From NCBI GenBank assembly GCA_965659945.1, contig CBFHYJ010000003.1, forward strand, positions 11,795 through 75,794: a stretch of DNA of 64,000 bases, read 5' to 3'. Made by a program: the position numbers and the translations under genes. The notes beneath the pieces are model-generated. The model was not told where the DNA came from and did no database searches. It saw nothing but the letters and a program-made list of their open reading frames with translations. This DNA comes from VMDJ01 sp965659945 (GTDB lineage: Bacteria; Pseudomonadota; Gammaproteobacteria; Chromatiales; Chromatiaceae). The first letter of the stretch is position 1. Each line of letters opens with the position of its first letter. This document shows positions 1 through 10,024 of this stretch, piece after piece.

Positions 1-415
1 GTGATACCCCATACTCAGCAAACTTGATCGTGCCTTGCGCATCCACAATGAATGTCGAACGAACGATGCCAAACCTCTTTTCACCGTTCTTTTCTTTTTC
101 TTGCCAAATACCATAGGCATCACAAAGCTGGCCTTCCACATCTGCCAGCAGCTGCACGGTCAAGCCGTACTTATCGCGAAACTCGCCGTGACTTTTGCAA
201 TTATCTTTACTTACACCAATCAACTTGGTGTTATGCGCTAAGAATTCATCTAAAAGATCAGAGAACTCCTGCGCCTCCATTGTGCAACCCGGCGTGTCAT
301 CTTTTGGGTAGAAGTAGATAACGTAATTTGAGCCTTCAAGATCTTTTGAAAGACACATATTCATGTCTGCATCTGGCAGCTCAAACGCCGGTGCTTTATC
401 GCCAACTGAAAGCAT
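1..415 (-). CDS. bcp: Peroxiredoxin, BCP/PrxQ type (3' end outside window)
   Basis: Thiol peroxidase that reduces hydrogen peroxide and organic hydroperoxides in the cytoplasm. About 138 residues are visible and the C-terminus runs off the window edge. The thioredoxin-like fold shows the peroxidatic site FYPKDDTPGCT with Cys44. The second cysteine that PrxQ proteins often carry five residues later is absent (PGCTMEAQ), which suggests a 1-Cys or atypical mechanism. A later stretch (FGIVRSTFIVD) is typical of the family. The ATG at 415-413 follows a purine-rich AGGGGGA ribosome site. It lies downstream of tmcA but seems to have its own promoter overlapping the tmcA stop codon. Family assignment is firm; the exact reductant is unknown. 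Confidence 0.93.
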   Translation of the reverse strand, partial: MLSVGDKAPAFELPDADMNMCLSKDLEGSNYVIYFYPKDDTPGCTMEAQEFSDLLDEFLAHNTKLIGVSKDNCKSHGEFRDKYGLTVQLLADVEGQLCDAYGIWQEKEKNGEKRFGIVRSTFIVDAQGTIKFAEYGVS

Positions 416-450
416 CTTATTTCCCCCTAGCTTTCTCTGTGATAACTCTG

Positions 451-479
451 AATGTAGGCGCCTTATTTGCGCAGGTCAA
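451..479 (-). promoter_or_regulatory. Candidate sigma-70 promoter for the peroxiredoxin gene
   Basis: Read on the minus strand, TTGACC (479-474) and TACATT (456-451) are separated by exactly 17 bases and lie about 36 bases upstream of the peroxiredoxin ATG. The -35 box overlaps the tmcA stop codon. The -35 match is five of six and the -10 match four of six, so this is a reasonable but unproven promoter. Confidence 0.45.
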
Positions 480-2446
480 CCGTTGGCTATTAGCTCCGAA
501 AACAGCTGTCGCAAAAGCTCATTTTGCTCATTCTTTAAGACACCCTCAGATAAGGTGACCTGCTGATGCGTTTGACGCTGCAGTAACAGTTTTATCGCAA
601 CACTCAGCGCCGTAGACTCCTCAGCCTGGGCATGGCTTAACTTAGCAATAAGGACGCGTTGCATCGTAGGGATAACTGACTGCAACTCACGACGGTGCTC
701 GGTAAAGCCTATTAGCAAATTTTTATCTGCTTGATCTATATCTCCCATCGCGGACTGAGTGAAAAATAAAGCACTTACTAATGCTGGTTCAAGCACTGAC
801 AAATCATCAGATAATCGATAGGGCAGATCTTTTAAATATTGCGCATGCAGCTGCTCAATATCTGCGACGCAATTCTCAGAGATCGCCAACAACATTTGAA
901 GTGATTGCGCACCACTACTCGCATCAATACGATGACCGATACGCGCCGGCTTGAAGTCTTGCGAATGCCAGAACTTGAGACTCGTTGCATCCATCGCATA
1001 AGAAGTTCCCAGTAAATCAATTGACTGCCGTTTTGCTTCTTTAAGGATTGCTTGTATTAACTGACTTGCGAGACCTTGGCGTCGACATTGCTCATTTGTC
1101 GCAATGCGCATAATGCGCAAGAGCTTCTTTTCTAGCCCTTTAGCATAAGCAGAATGTTGCGCAAGCGATTGCAGTAGCAAGTGTCCTTTAGGTCGTCGAT
1201 AGCCCTGTGTAATCTGCTCGGCTAACTCTTTTGAAAAACCGCCTTCCTCAACTGTGATTGCACAGGCAACAACTCGACCGCTCTCTCGAGCAAGCCAAAG
1301 CTGCTGCATCGGATCATTTAATAAGGCATACAAGTCAGAAGGACGTGTTTGATAATGCGCATCAACAAGCAGGCCAACAATAGCGCGCAATAGCGGCCCA
1401 TCATTAATCAATGATGTCTTATCACAATGCTCAATCGTTACTTCGGCACACTTATCTATATCATCTGGCTTAGCGTTTAGCATTAGCCATTGATACGAAG
1501 TGATCTCCAGTGGGTCATCATCCGCCCAACGCACAGGATGATCTAATTGAATTTTCTTAACTTGGTTGGAATAGCCGTCGAGCAGCCTTGTGAATCGCGT
1601 AACAAAACCACGACCACTTCCCTCGTAGCCATGCACTGTCGAGCTAAAAACTAAACGGTTCTCTCGCTGAAGAAATTTTTCAAGCGTTGCCAGTGGCACC
1701 ATTGCCGCTTCATCTATTACACACAGCGAACTCGATCGCTCCTGCAATACATACTCGTCAGGATGCATCCACTGCACAGCACTCTTTGCCAGACATCGTC
1801 GCTCCAGAACATCAAAAAGTGGATCGACTGATCGACGATTCATACTGATAACTGCGATAACTTTTTTATCGTCAGCTTCTATCAAATCAGCAATCGCCTC
1901 GCCTAATGCGGTTGTCTTTCCACGGCCACGATGTGCCGTGATGACCAATGGTCGCTTCGCATGGCCAGTCGCAACACGCTTGATGGCTTCTACCGCACCT
2001 TGTTGGCCTTGCGTTAATTCAAAAGATTCTTTTTTTATCGCAACTGGCGAAGGTGGCGACTGATCATCTCCTTGGGTGATCGAGATGAGTTGTTTCTCAG
2101 TCTCAAACAGGGTTGCTAAACGTTGCTCATACAAACCACGCTCAACAAAGTCCTGACGATTAGGGAGCATCAGATACAACATACCTCCACCGCGCAAAGT
2201 ACCTATCAATGCCGCGAGATGATCAGGCTTAAAACCTTGATGACACTCAACAACTAAGCTGTCGCATTGCTGACCTAGCTTTTGTGTGACGTGATTAGCG
2301 GCAATCGCATCGGCAGAAGCTGGTGCATGCCCCCCATACCAAAAACAATGCCCTAAAGATTTCACATCAAGCTGATCAACAGCCCAAGCAAGATCACCCC
2401 ACAGCAGCACGGCTTGTCGGTGACTGTGTTGCATCAACTGTGACAT
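476..2446 (-). CDS. tmcA: tRNA(Met) cytidine acetyltransferase TmcA
   Basis: Makes N4-acetylcytidine at the wobble base of elongator tRNA(Met), using acetyl-CoA and ATP, which helps avoid misreading of isoleucine codons. At 656 residues it is close to the E. coli protein (about 670). An N-terminal DUF1726-like region is followed by an RNA-helicase-like module with Walker A AHRGRGKTT (residues 171-179) and a Walker B-like VIDEAA. A GNAT acetyltransferase region (RRQGLASQLIQAI) and a C-terminal tRNA-binding part follow. The ATG lies 6 bases after the metH stop with no clear Shine-Dalgarno site, so translation is probably coupled to metH. Confidence 0.95.
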   Translation of the reverse strand: MSQLMQHSHRQAVLLWGDLAWAVDQLDVKSLGHCFWYGGHAPASADAIAANHVTQKLGQQCDSLVVECHQGFKPDHLAALIGTLRGGGMLYLMLPNRQDFVERGLYEQRLATLFETEKQLISITQGDDQSPPSPVAIKKESFELTQGQQGAVEAIKRVATGHAKRPLVITAHRGRGKTTALGEAIADLIEADDKKVIAVISMNRRSVDPLFDVLERRCLAKSAVQWMHPDEYVLQERSSSLCVIDEAAMVPLATLEKFLQRENRLVFSSTVHGYEGSGRGFVTRFTRLLDGYSNQVKKIQLDHPVRWADDDPLEITSYQWLMLNAKPDDIDKCAEVTIEHCDKTSLINDGPLLRAIVGLLVDAHYQTRPSDLYALLNDPMQQLWLARESGRVVACAITVEEGGFSKELAEQITQGYRRPKGHLLLQSLAQHSAYAKGLEKKLLRIMRIATNEQCRRQGLASQLIQAILKEAKRQSIDLLGTSYAMDATSLKFWHSQDFKPARIGHRIDASSGAQSLQMLLAISENCVADIEQLHAQYLKDLPYRLSDDLSVLEPALVSALFFTQSAMGDIDQADKNLLIGFTEHRRELQSVIPTMQRVLIAKLSHAQAEESTALSVAIKLLLQRQTHQQVTLSEGVLKNEQNELLRQLFSELIANG

Positions 2447-2452
2447 AGAAAT

Positions 2453-5400
2453 TTAGGCGTCAGGATCGTACGCGAGATTAGGGCCGAGCCACTTTTCCAT
2501 CTCGGCTACTTCAACACCCTTACGTGCTGCGTAATCTTCGAGCTGATCTTTATTGATACGACCAATCGCAAAATAGCGCGCATCAGGATGGGCAAAATAT
2601 AAACCTGATACAGCCGCCGTCGGCACCATCGCTTTAGACTCGGTTAACCAAATATCGGTATTAGCTTCAGCATCCAACAAGGTCCACAACAAATCCTTTT
2701 CCGTGTGATCCGGTGATGCTGGGTAACCCATTGCAGGTCGAATGCCTTGGTAAACTTCTTCGATCAATTGCTCATTGCTGAGCGCTTCATCAGATGCGTA
2801 ACCCCAAAGTTCAGTACGAACTTTTTGATGCAACCATTCAGTTAATGCTTCAGCCAAACGATCGGCTAACGCCTTGAGCATAATGCCGTTGTAATCATCA
2901 TGGTCAGCATCAAACTCAGCTAGCTTCTCATCGATACCGATACCTGCGGTTGCAGCAAAGCCACCAATGTAATCATTCAGACCGGTATCCTTAGGTGCTA
3001 TGTAGTCACCTAAGCTTTCATTGTATTTACCCTCTGGCTGCTTACCTTGCTTACGCAAATTATGCAACGTGGTGAGTAACTCTTTACGCGAATCATCTTT
3101 GTACACTTCAATGTCATCACCAACGGCATTCGCAGCAAACAAGCCGACAACCGCATTGGCACTTAGCCATTTCTCATCAATGATTTTTTGCAGCATTGCT
3201 GTTGCATCGGCATACAGCTTACGTGCTTCTTCACCCTTCTCAGCATCATCGAGAATTTTCGGGAAGCGACCTTTCAGCTGCCATGCGTGGAAGAAGAAGG
3301 TCCAATCAATCAACGGAGTGATCTCATTGAGATCAATATCCTTAAGAACTGTTATGCCAGGTTTCGCTGGCTTAACGATTGGCGCTGCCGCCCAATCAAT
3401 CGGTGTACGGTTGGCCTGCGCTTTTGCAAGCGGCACATTGTTTTTCGCTTCATTCTTAGCCGCGCGTTGCTGACGCACAACATCATATTCATCACGCAGA
3501 CCCGCTAAGAACTTAGGCTTTTGTTCTTTCGATAATAAGGTCGATGCAACGCCAACTGCACGCGAAGCATCTGCAACATAAATTGCGCCGTGCTCATACT
3601 GCGGTTCAATTTTTACAGCGGTGTGTGCTTTAGAGGTTGTCGCACCACCGATCATTAATGGGATGTTAAAGCCTTGACGCTTCATCTCTTTAGCGACGTG
3701 TACCATCTCATCGAGGGACGGCGTGATCAGACCCGACAAACCGATGATGTCGACATTCTCTTCTTTCGCGCGTTGCAGAATTGTCTCAGCGGGCACCATA
3801 ACGCCGAGGTCGATGACTTCGTAGTTGTTACACTGCAACACCACGCCAACGATATTCTTACCGATATCGTGAACATCACCTTTCACCGTGGCCATCAAAA
3901 TCTTGCCACTACTTTCTACCGCACAATCAGCTTTCTCCGCCTCAAGATAAGGTTCCAGATAAGCCACGGCTTTTTTCATGACTCGCGCAGATTTAACCAC
4001 CTGCGGTAGGAACATCTTGCCTTCACCAAACAGATCACCGACCACATTCATGCCATCCATTAGCGGACCTTCGATGACATGCAATGGGCGCTCAGCTTGA
4101 GCGCGCGCTTCTTCAGTATCTTGATCGATGTATTCGGTAATGCCTTTTACCAGTGCATGCTCTAGACGCTTATTGACTGGCCAAGTACGCCATTCCAAAT
4201 CTTGTTTAGACTCAACGCCACCGCCATCACCGGCATACTTTGGTGCGATCTCAACCAAGCGGTCACCCGCTTCTGGGTCTTTATTCAAGACCACATCCTC
4301 AACCGCATCACGCAACTCAGGTTCTAGCTCGTCATAAACCGCAAGCTGGCCCGCATTCACGATACCCATGTCCATACCGGCACGAATCGCGTGATAAAGG
4401 AACACCGCGTGAATCGCTTCACGCACATGATTGTTACCGCGGAAGGAGAATGACACGTTTGATACGCCACCTGAAATCATTGCATGTGGCAGTGTTTGTT
4501 TTATCTCGCGTGTCGCTTCAATAAAGTCGACGCCGTAGTTGTTATGCTCTTCGATACCTGTCGCAACAGCAAAGATATTCGGGTCGAAAATAATGTCTTC
4601 AGGCGGGAAGCCGATCTCATCAACCAAAATGCGATAAGCACGCGTACAGATCTCGACCTTGCGCGCATGCGTATCAGCCTGACCCACTTCATCGAATGCC
4701 ATCACGATAACTGCGGCACCATAACGACGGCACAGCTTGGCTTGTTCGCGGAATTTATCTTCGCCCTCTTTCATCGAGATCGAATTGACAATTGGCTTAC
4801 CTTGGCAGCACTTCAAGCCTGCTTCGATAATTTCCCACTTTGACGAGTCAATCATCAAAGGCACTTTGGCGATATCAGGCTCAGAGGCAATCAGGTTTAA
4901 GAAGCGCACCATGGCTGCCTCACCATCCAGCATGCCTTCGTCCATGTTGACGTCAACGATCTGTGCACCATCTTCAACTTGGGCACGACAGATATCTAAG
5001 GCTTCTTCGTATTCTTCATTCAGGATCAATCGCTTGAACTTGGCTGAACCTGTGACATTCGCACGCTCACCCACATTGGTGAACAAACTTAGCTCACCCA
5101 GGTTAAGTGGTTCTAAACCCGACAGGCGACACTCAACCGCAAGTTCAGGTTTCTTGCGGGGCGCTTTATCTGCGACCGCTTCTGCGATTGCACGAATGTG
5201 ATCTGGCGATGAACCACAACAACCACCAATGATGTTGAGGAATCCAGCTTCTGCCCACTCAGCGACTTGAGCAGCCATCTCGGGTGGCATCAAATCGTAT
5301 TCACCAAACTCGTTTGGCAAACCAGCATTCGGGTGCGCATTGACATGGCACTCAGCGATGCGCGACATCTCTTCAACATACTGACGTAACAGATCAGGAC

Positions 5401-6145
5401 CCAATGCACAGTTAAGACCAATCGAAATCGGCTTGGCATGACGCAAGCTGTTGTAGAACGCTTCGGTTGTTTGACCTGAAAGGGTACGACCAGAAGCATC
5501 TGTGATGGTGCCTGAGATCATGATGGGCAAAGTGATACCTTTATCGTCGAAGTATTTCTTAACCGCAAAGATCGCCGCTTTTGCATTCAACGTATCGAAA
5601 ATGGTTTCGATCAAAATGATGTCTGCGCCACCTTGTACCAACGCATCGGTTGACTCGGTGTATTGCTCAACCAACTCATCGAAGGTTACGTTGCGATAAC
5701 CCGGGTCGTTCACATCGGGCGAAATCGACAAGGTACGCGACGTGGGGCCTAGGACACCGGCGACAAAACGTGGCTTATCTGGCGTGCTGTATTTGTCAGC
5801 CGCCTGGCGCGCTAAGCGAGTTGCTTCAAAATTAATCTCATATGCCAACTCCTCCATGTCGTAATCAGACATCGACACCCGCGTGCCATTAAAAGTGTTG
5901 GTTTCAAGGATATCTGCACCGGCATCGAGGTACTGCTCGTGAATCTCACGGATTACCTCAGGACGGGTTATCGCCAGTAAGTCATTGTTTCCTTTAAGAT
6001 CTGTGTGCCAATCTTGAAAGCGCTCACCACGATAATCGGCCTCACTGAGCTTATAACGCTGAATCATCGTGCCCATCGCGCCATCCAAAATAAGGATGCG
6101 CTGAGCCATCAATGCTTCGAGTTCTGCGGTGCGGTTTTGAGACAT
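2453..6145 (-). CDS. metH: Cobalamin-dependent methionine synthase MetH
   Basis: Transfers the methyl group of 5-methyltetrahydrofolate to homocysteine through enzyme-bound cobalamin. At 1230 residues it is full length (E. coli about 1227). All modules are present in order: the homocysteine domain ending in the zinc motif [10 protein letters not shown], the pterin-binding domain, the cobalamin cap, the B12-binding domain with DVHDIGKN (the cobalt-ligand histidine is residue 759, the same number as in E. coli), and the C-terminal AdoMet reactivation domain ([12 protein letters not shown]). It is the first gene of a metH-tmcA pair. A TATAAT box lies 32 bases upstream. No convincing cobalamin riboswitch was found in the 239-base leader region. 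Confidence 0.97.
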   Translation of the reverse strand: MSQNRTAELEALMAQRILILDGAMGTMIQRYKLSEADYRGERFQDWHTDLKGNNDLLAITRPEVIREIHEQYLDAGADILETNTFNGTRVSMSDYDMEELAYEINFEATRLARQAADKYSTPDKPRFVAGVLGPTSRTLSISPDVNDPGYRNVTFDELVEQYTESTDALVQGGADIILIETIFDTLNAKAAIFAVKKYFDDKGITLPIMISGTITDASGRTLSGQTTEAFYNSLRHAKPISIGLNCALGPDLLRQYVEEMSRIAECHVNAHPNAGLPNEFGEYDLMPPEMAAQVAEWAEAGFLNIIGGCCGSSPDHIRAIAEAVADKAPRKKPELAVECRLSGLEPLNLGELSLFTNVGERANVTGSAKFKRLILNEEYEEALDICRAQVEDGAQIVDVNMDEGMLDGEAAMVRFLNLIASEPDIAKVPLMIDSSKWEIIEAGLKCCQGKPIVNSISMKEGEDKFREQAKLCRRYGAAVIVMAFDEVGQADTHARKVEICTRAYRILVDEIGFPPEDIIFDPNIFAVATGIEEHNNYGVDFIEATREIKQTLPHAMISGGVSNVSFSFRGNNHVREAIHAVFLYHAIRAGMDMGIVNAGQLAVYDELEPELRDAVEDVVLNKDPEAGDRLVEIAPKYAGDGGGVESKQDLEWRTWPVNKRLEHALVKGITEYIDQDTEEARAQAERPLHVIEGPLMDGMNVVGDLFGEGKMFLPQVVKSARVMKKAVAYLEPYLEAEKADCAVESSGKILMATVKGDVHDIGKNIVGVVLQCNNYEVIDLGVMVPAETILQRAKEENVDIIGLSGLITPSLDEMVHVAKEMKRQGFNIPLMIGGATTSKAHTAVKIEPQYEHGAIYVADASRAVGVASTLLSKEQKPKFLAGLRDEYDVVRQQRAAKNEAKNNVPLAKAQANRTPIDWAAAPIVKPAKPGITVLKDIDLNEITPLIDWTFFFHAWQLKGRFPKILDDAEKGEEARKLYADATAMLQKIIDEKWLSANAVVGLFAANAVGDDIEVYKDDSRKELLTTLHNLRKQGKQPEGKYNESLGDYIAPKDTGLNDYIGGFAATAGIGIDEKLAEFDADHDDYNGIMLKALADRLAEALTEWLHQKVRTELWGYASDEALSNEQLIEEVYQGIRPAMGYPASPDHTEKDLLWTLLDAEANTDIWLTESKAMVPTAAVSGLYFAHPDARYFAIGRINKDQLEDYAARKGVEVAEMEKWLGPNLAYDPDA

Positions 6146-6176
6146 CTGAACAACAACTGCTGGTTGAAAACGCGCG

Positions 6177-6182
6177 ATTATA
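6177..6182 (-). promoter_or_regulatory. metH: Candidate -10 box upstream of metH
   Basis: A perfect TATAAT on the minus strand lies 32 bases before the metH ATG. The only TTG-type -35 candidate (TTGCCT) is 21 bases away, longer than usual, so the -35 element is uncertain. If this promoter is used, the leader is only about 25 bases, too short for a riboswitch. Confidence 0.4.
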
Positions 6183-6384
6183 CCTTGCTTGCCACTACCT
6201 CTCAGGCAAAAAATCTAAGTAAATCGGGTAGATGCAAATTCAGGGAAATTGCTGCTTTGCAACGTCAATTTTTCGTGTTTCTATAGCAACTGTTTGCAGG
6301 CCAGCAAACGCCGTTCACGGCATAAAATAACTGGCACAACATATCAAGATTGTGCCGCTCTTGTAGTATTTTGGAGGTATAAAA

Positions 6385-6789
6385 ATGGCCGAACTCTTCT
6401 CAGCTGACTGGATGAACGCTCTTAAGGATCATTGGAACTCTGACGCTGAAGTCAGCGGCAAACTCGCTGAAATTGGCTTCAACTCTGTCATCACTTGTGG
6501 TTTTAAAGGGGAAGACCAACCTCGTGGTGTATTTGTTGTTGAAAATGGTGTGTGCACTCGTGCTGGTGACTTTGATGGCACCGCACCGGATTGGGACATG
6601 CGCGCAGACAAAGATAACTGGCTCAAGTGGGCGTCTGATGGCATCGGCATGACCGGCCTTGGTACCGCGTTCGCAATGGGTAAATTGAAGTTCATCGTTG
6701 GCGACTTCAAAGGCATGATCAAAGATCCTCGTATGGCAGGACCTTTCGTCAAAAGTTTTGCCTTGATGGGCAAAATCGATACGCAATAA
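6385..6789 (+). CDS. SCP2 sterol-binding-like small protein
   Basis: A 134-residue soluble protein with the layout of bacterial SCP2 (sterol carrier protein 2) domain proteins. It has a helical start, a central strand region (GVFVVENGVCTRAGD), an aromatic patch (WDMRADKDNWLKW) and a C-terminal Gly/Met/Phe-rich segment (KFIVGDFKGMIKDPRMAGPF) that in this family lines a hydrophobic cavity. Such proteins bind lipids or other hydrophobic ligands; the ligand here is unknown. The ATG is preceded by a strong GGAGGT site at 6373-6378, and the gene ends 21 bases before a clear terminator, so it is a well expressed single-gene unit. The assignment rests on family resemblance. Confidence 0.75.
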   Translation: MAELFSADWMNALKDHWNSDAEVSGKLAEIGFNSVITCGFKGEDQPRGVFVVENGVCTRAGDFDGTAPDWDMRADKDNWLKWASDGIGMTGLGTAFAMGKLKFIVGDFKGMIKDPRMAGPFVKSFALMGKIDTQ

Positions 6790-6810
6790 ACCGTATCACT
6801 CCACGCGAAG

Positions 6811-6834
6811 AAGCCCGCTAACGCGGGCTTTTTT
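6811..6834. terminator. Rho-independent terminator shared by convergent genes
   Basis: AAGCCCGC (6811-6818), a four-base loop and GCGGGCTT (6823-6830) are followed by TTTT. It terminates the SCP2-like gene. The opposite-strand endonuclease gene ends inside the T run, so the stem may also stop transcripts from the other side. Confidence 0.85.
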
Positions 6835-7471
6835 ATGGGCGTTGACCATCGATCCAAGGATTACGATTACCTTGATAGGCCTCAATTTGATCGTTTCGCC
6901 AGCGTTCATGTGTGTCTGGTGGATCTTCTTGATGCCAGCGCAGTAACAATGATCGTTGGCGCTGATAGATTGGGATTCCCCAACGTTCCTCCATATAGAG
7001 AGCAGCTCGGGCGATATCACCGCGCACGGCTTCGCGAGGCTCGGCAATTCGCTTACGTTTGTCGATCTCTAAATCACAATCCTCACGCCACCACTTTTCA
7101 CCCGGTATTTCTGCATAGGCATAGGCTAAGCGTTCGTGATTTGCGCCCTTATCACTCGGGTAAAGGTTGTGCATATCCATTTCAATTTGGTTAAACCGTA
7201 CGCTGCGTTCACGACACTGCTTACGCGTGCCGCACTTAAGCTCGTTTTTAACCCACGCCATCGGCATCACATGCTCAATATTGTACCCACGATCATATTT
7301 ACCAAACCGCTTACCGCAGTACAGATCAGTTCCGCCACTGGGATATAGGTTTTGCCAAAAAATAGCGATCTGTTCGAGATAATTTTGCGGTTTTGCGGCC
7401 AAGTTCGGCGAAAAAAGGCTGAAACAAAGTGAAAAAACAAAAGATCTTCGTTTCAGTGAAAGCCCAGACAT
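6833..7471 (-). CDS. Secreted endonuclease I (EndA/Dns family)
   Basis: A periplasmic or extracellular nuclease of the endonuclease I family, which degrades double-stranded DNA non-specifically. From ATG 7471 the protein is 212 residues and begins with a signal peptide (KRRSFVFSLCFSLFSPNLAAK). Family hallmarks are YNIEHVMPMAW, with the catalytic histidine, the DMHNLYPSDKGANHERL block and the C-terminal EDPPDTHERWRNDQI-type end. A GTG at 7504 with a nearby AGG could extend it by 11 residues; the ATG was preferred because it puts the signal peptide at the N-terminus. A cysteine pair (KCGTRKQC) may form a disulfide. The stop lies in the T run of the terminator shared with the SCP2-like gene. Confidence 0.88.
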   Translation of the reverse strand: MSGLSLKRRSFVFSLCFSLFSPNLAAKPQNYLEQIAIFWQNLYPSGGTDLYCGKRFGKYDRGYNIEHVMPMAWVKNELKCGTRKQCRERSVRFNQIEMDMHNLYPSDKGANHERLAYAYAEIPGEKWWREDCDLEIDKRKRIAEPREAVRGDIARAALYMEERWGIPIYQRQRSLLLRWHQEDPPDTHERWRNDQIEAYQGNRNPWIDGQRP

Positions 7472-7517
7472 TGCATAATGATGGATATTAAAATTCACAT
7501 GCACAGTGAGTACCTAA

Positions 7518-8078
7518 GTGCCTGATCAAAGTTCTACGCAAACACCATCGCGTGGCCCATGGCCTGCGATAGCGATCGTTGTTATCGTAACATTAGTAGC
7601 GATTTATTCTGTCCCCTCTGAAGATGATATTGAAAGTGCTCCCGCACCAATAACTTCAAGCACCTCGTTAATACCAGCACCCAACCCTCTTCCGCCTAAC
7701 AAATCTGATCGCATCGATGCGCGTACCCTCATTACCGAATTACGCACCTCATCTAAACCCGACTTTAACAAGGCCTATGACGCTGGCGAAACGCTACGTA
7801 AAAAAGGTCAGTTAGACCAGGCTTATATTTTGTATTTCTTTGCCGCTCGTGAAGGCCATGCAAACTCGGCTTACCGTCTTGGTCAACTAGCTGACAATGT
7901 GATTAACAAAGCCGCTTATCGTGCTGACGCGACACAAGCAATCAAGTGGTACCACAAAGCACAAAGTGCTGGCATAAGCGAAGCGACTGATGCACTGGAT
8001 AAACTCAAGCGTCATTACGAAGATAAAGCACGCTCTGGCGACGGCAATGCTCGCCGGTTGTTGTTGTTGTGGAGATAA
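7518..8078 (+). CDS. Sel1/TPR-like membrane-anchored protein
   Basis: A 186-residue protein starting at GTG. Residues about 15-31 form one transmembrane segment (WPAIAIVVIVTLVAIYSV), followed by a Ser/Pro-rich linker. The C-terminal half has two Sel1/TPR-like helical repeats, AYILYFFAAREGHANSAYRLG and ATQAIKWYHKAQSAGISEA. The repeat domain should face the periplasm. Such repeats mediate protein contacts. It is the first gene of a tight operon with a PpkA-like vWA protein (5 bases downstream), an ABC ATPase and a permease, so a scaffold or sensor role in that system is inferred. The sequence shows no enzyme motif. Confidence 0.72.
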   Translation: MPDQSSTQTPSRGPWPAIAIVVIVTLVAIYSVPSEDDIESAPAPITSSTSLIPAPNPLPPNKSDRIDARTLITELRTSSKPDFNKAYDAGETLRKKGQLDQAYILYFFAAREGHANSAYRLGQLADNVINKAAYRADATQAIKWYHKAQSAGISEATDALDKLKRHYEDKARSGDGNARRLLLLWR

Positions 8079-8083
8079 GCCAG

Positions 8084-10009
8084 ATGACATTACGACTATC
8101 TCACACCATTTTTATGATCTGCTTAATGATTGCAGGTAACGCAAATGTATTTGCTGCTGACAAGCCATTGCTACTGGCCGGCAAACAATCACTTTATCAA
8201 CGCGTGCTTGCCATTCCTGGCGCGCAAATACATAAGTCTTTGAAAAGTGTGGGCACTGACACGACACCATTCACGGCTTATTATGTTTATGCTCGCACAA
8301 AAGTCGGCACGCAAGATTGGTTACATGTTGGCACCGATCGTTTTGGTGGCAAGAAAAGTTGGTTGAAAAGTGATGACACCATCGAATGGAACCAAGGTCT
8401 AACCGTTGCCTTCCGCGACCCTGCTTACCAAGATCGTGCATTGTTGTTTAAAGATGCGAAATCACTCAAAGACGTAGCGCAAGACCGTAGCTTAAAAAAT
8501 TACGAACGTCTTTATTCCGAAGCATCTGCTGGCAAAACGAGCAAATCGTCACCCGTTGCAGCCATTCAGCCCGCTGAAAAACTCGACATCCAAGATGACT
8601 TTTATTTAGTGCCGATTCAAAAGCACAAAGACATCTATGTGGGTAATCAACAAGCACGCATGCTTGAAGTAGCATCTGTACCTTTACGCGATGCGGAACC
8701 TAAGAAAACTTCAGACTACCGCGCAGGCTTGGTGTTCGCGATTGATTCGACCTTGTCGATGGATCCTTACATCAACCGTACCCGTGAAGCTGTTCGTAAG
8801 ATCTATGACAGTCTTGAATCCGCCAACCTCCTCGGCAATGTCAACTTTGGATTGGTTGCTTTTCGTGACAATCCTGATGCGGCTCCAGGAATCGAATACC
8901 TTACAAAGACCTATGCAGACTTAAAAGAAGGCGCAGATCCAAAGAAATTTATGTCGCAGGTTGAATCACTTAAAGCTGCAACCGTATCAAGCAAAGGATT
9001 TAGCGAAGATTCATACGCAGGCTTGAGAGAAGCTATCGATAACATGTCATGGGAGGGTAATGCCGCTCGTTATCTTGTGCTAGTTACTGATGCAGGACCA
9101 CGGAATAAGAACGACCCATTATCGAGCACCGGTCTATCAACAGCTCAATTGCGTCAATTAGCTCGTGAAAAAGGCATTGCGATTTTTGTTCTTCACCTAC
9201 TCACTCCTGCCACTCACTCAGACCATCAACTCGCTGCAGAAACGTATAAGGAACTTTCCGAATTCCCCGGTATTGGCAGTCTTTATTACGGAGTGCCCAC
9301 TGGTGATGTCAATCAGTTTGGTCGAGTGCTTGATACCTTAGCTGGACAAATCACCATGCAAGTTCAAATGGGGGGTGCTGCACCACAGGCAACACAGCAA
9401 TCTAACGATTCGCAGCTTGCTCAACTTCAGCAAAAAGTCAGTAAGTTAGGGTACGCACTACGCATGCGTTATCTACAAGATACGGGTAGTGGCAAAACCC
9501 CTCGCATCTTTAACGCATGGGTTTTAGATCGTGATCTGCGCAACCCAGAGATGCCCTCACTTGATGTTCAAGTTCTCCTGACGCGTGATCAGCTATCTGA
9601 CCTGCATGAAATCTTGAAACAAGTACTAAATACTGCTGAAGAAGGTTTGTTATCGCCAAGCAACTTCCTTAACGAATTAAAAAGTTTGGCCGCAACCGTA
9701 ACGCGCGACGCAACACAGCTTGGTGAAACAACTGCAATCACAGCGGGCGCGGGCAATAGCTTGGCTGATCTTGGCTTCATGCGTGAATACATTGATGATC
9801 TACCTTACACAGGGGAAGTCATGGGTCTTTCTCTCGAAGAGTGGGACGCCTGGCCAGCCAGTGATCAAATCGATTTTTTACATCGCTTAGAAGCAAAAAT
9901 TAATTACTACCGTGCCCTTCATGATCACACCGATCTTTGGGTGAGCCTTGATGGTGGCTCGGTAGATGGTGACTCTGTTTTCCCTATCGCGATTGAAATG
10001 TTGCCTTAA
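8084..10009 (+). CDS. Periplasmic von Willebrand factor A protein, PpkA C-terminal-like
   Basis: A 641-residue secreted protein with a signal peptide ending near NVFAA. The first ~200 residues (KQSLYQRVLAIPGA, WLHVGTDRFGGKKSWLK, AFRDPAYQDRALLF) resemble the periplasmic half of PpkA, the type VI secretion Thr kinase, but there is no kinase domain. A vWA domain follows, with a MIDAS motif DSTLS from Asp221 and a later LVTDAGP; Thr replaces the usual middle Ser. The C-terminal region is helical. ATG 8084 has GGAG nine bases upstream and is preferred over an in-frame GTG at 8069. Relationship to PpkA is recognised from motif style rather than from a search, so it is likely but unproven. Confidence 0.8.
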   Translation: MTLRLSHTIFMICLMIAGNANVFAADKPLLLAGKQSLYQRVLAIPGAQIHKSLKSVGTDTTPFTAYYVYARTKVGTQDWLHVGTDRFGGKKSWLKSDDTIEWNQGLTVAFRDPAYQDRALLFKDAKSLKDVAQDRSLKNYERLYSEASAGKTSKSSPVAAIQPAEKLDIQDDFYLVPIQKHKDIYVGNQQARMLEVASVPLRDAEPKKTSDYRAGLVFAIDSTLSMDPYINRTREAVRKIYDSLESANLLGNVNFGLVAFRDNPDAAPGIEYLTKTYADLKEGADPKKFMSQVESLKAATVSSKGFSEDSYAGLREAIDNMSWEGNAARYLVLVTDAGPRNKNDPLSSTGLSTAQLRQLAREKGIAIFVLHLLTPATHSDHQLAAETYKELSEFPGIGSLYYGVPTGDVNQFGRVLDTLAGQITMQVQMGGAAPQATQQSNDSQLAQLQQKVSKLGYALRMRYLQDTGSGKTPRIFNAWVLDRDLRNPEMPSLDVQVLLTRDQLSDLHEILKQVLNTAEEGLLSPSNFLNELKSLAATVTRDATQLGETTAITAGAGNSLADLGFMREYIDDLPYTGEVMGLSLEEWDAWPASDQIDFLHRLEAKINYYRALHDHTDLWVSLDGGSVDGDSVFPIAIEMLP

Positions 10010-10024
10010 CAGCAGGACTTAAAC

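Noticed and set aside
6146..6384. Possible cobalamin or SAM riboswitch upstream of metH
   Set aside because: GCCACTACC and CTGAGAGG fragments appear, but neither the full B12 box nor a consistent fold is visible, and the best -10 box would leave a leader of only about 25 bases.
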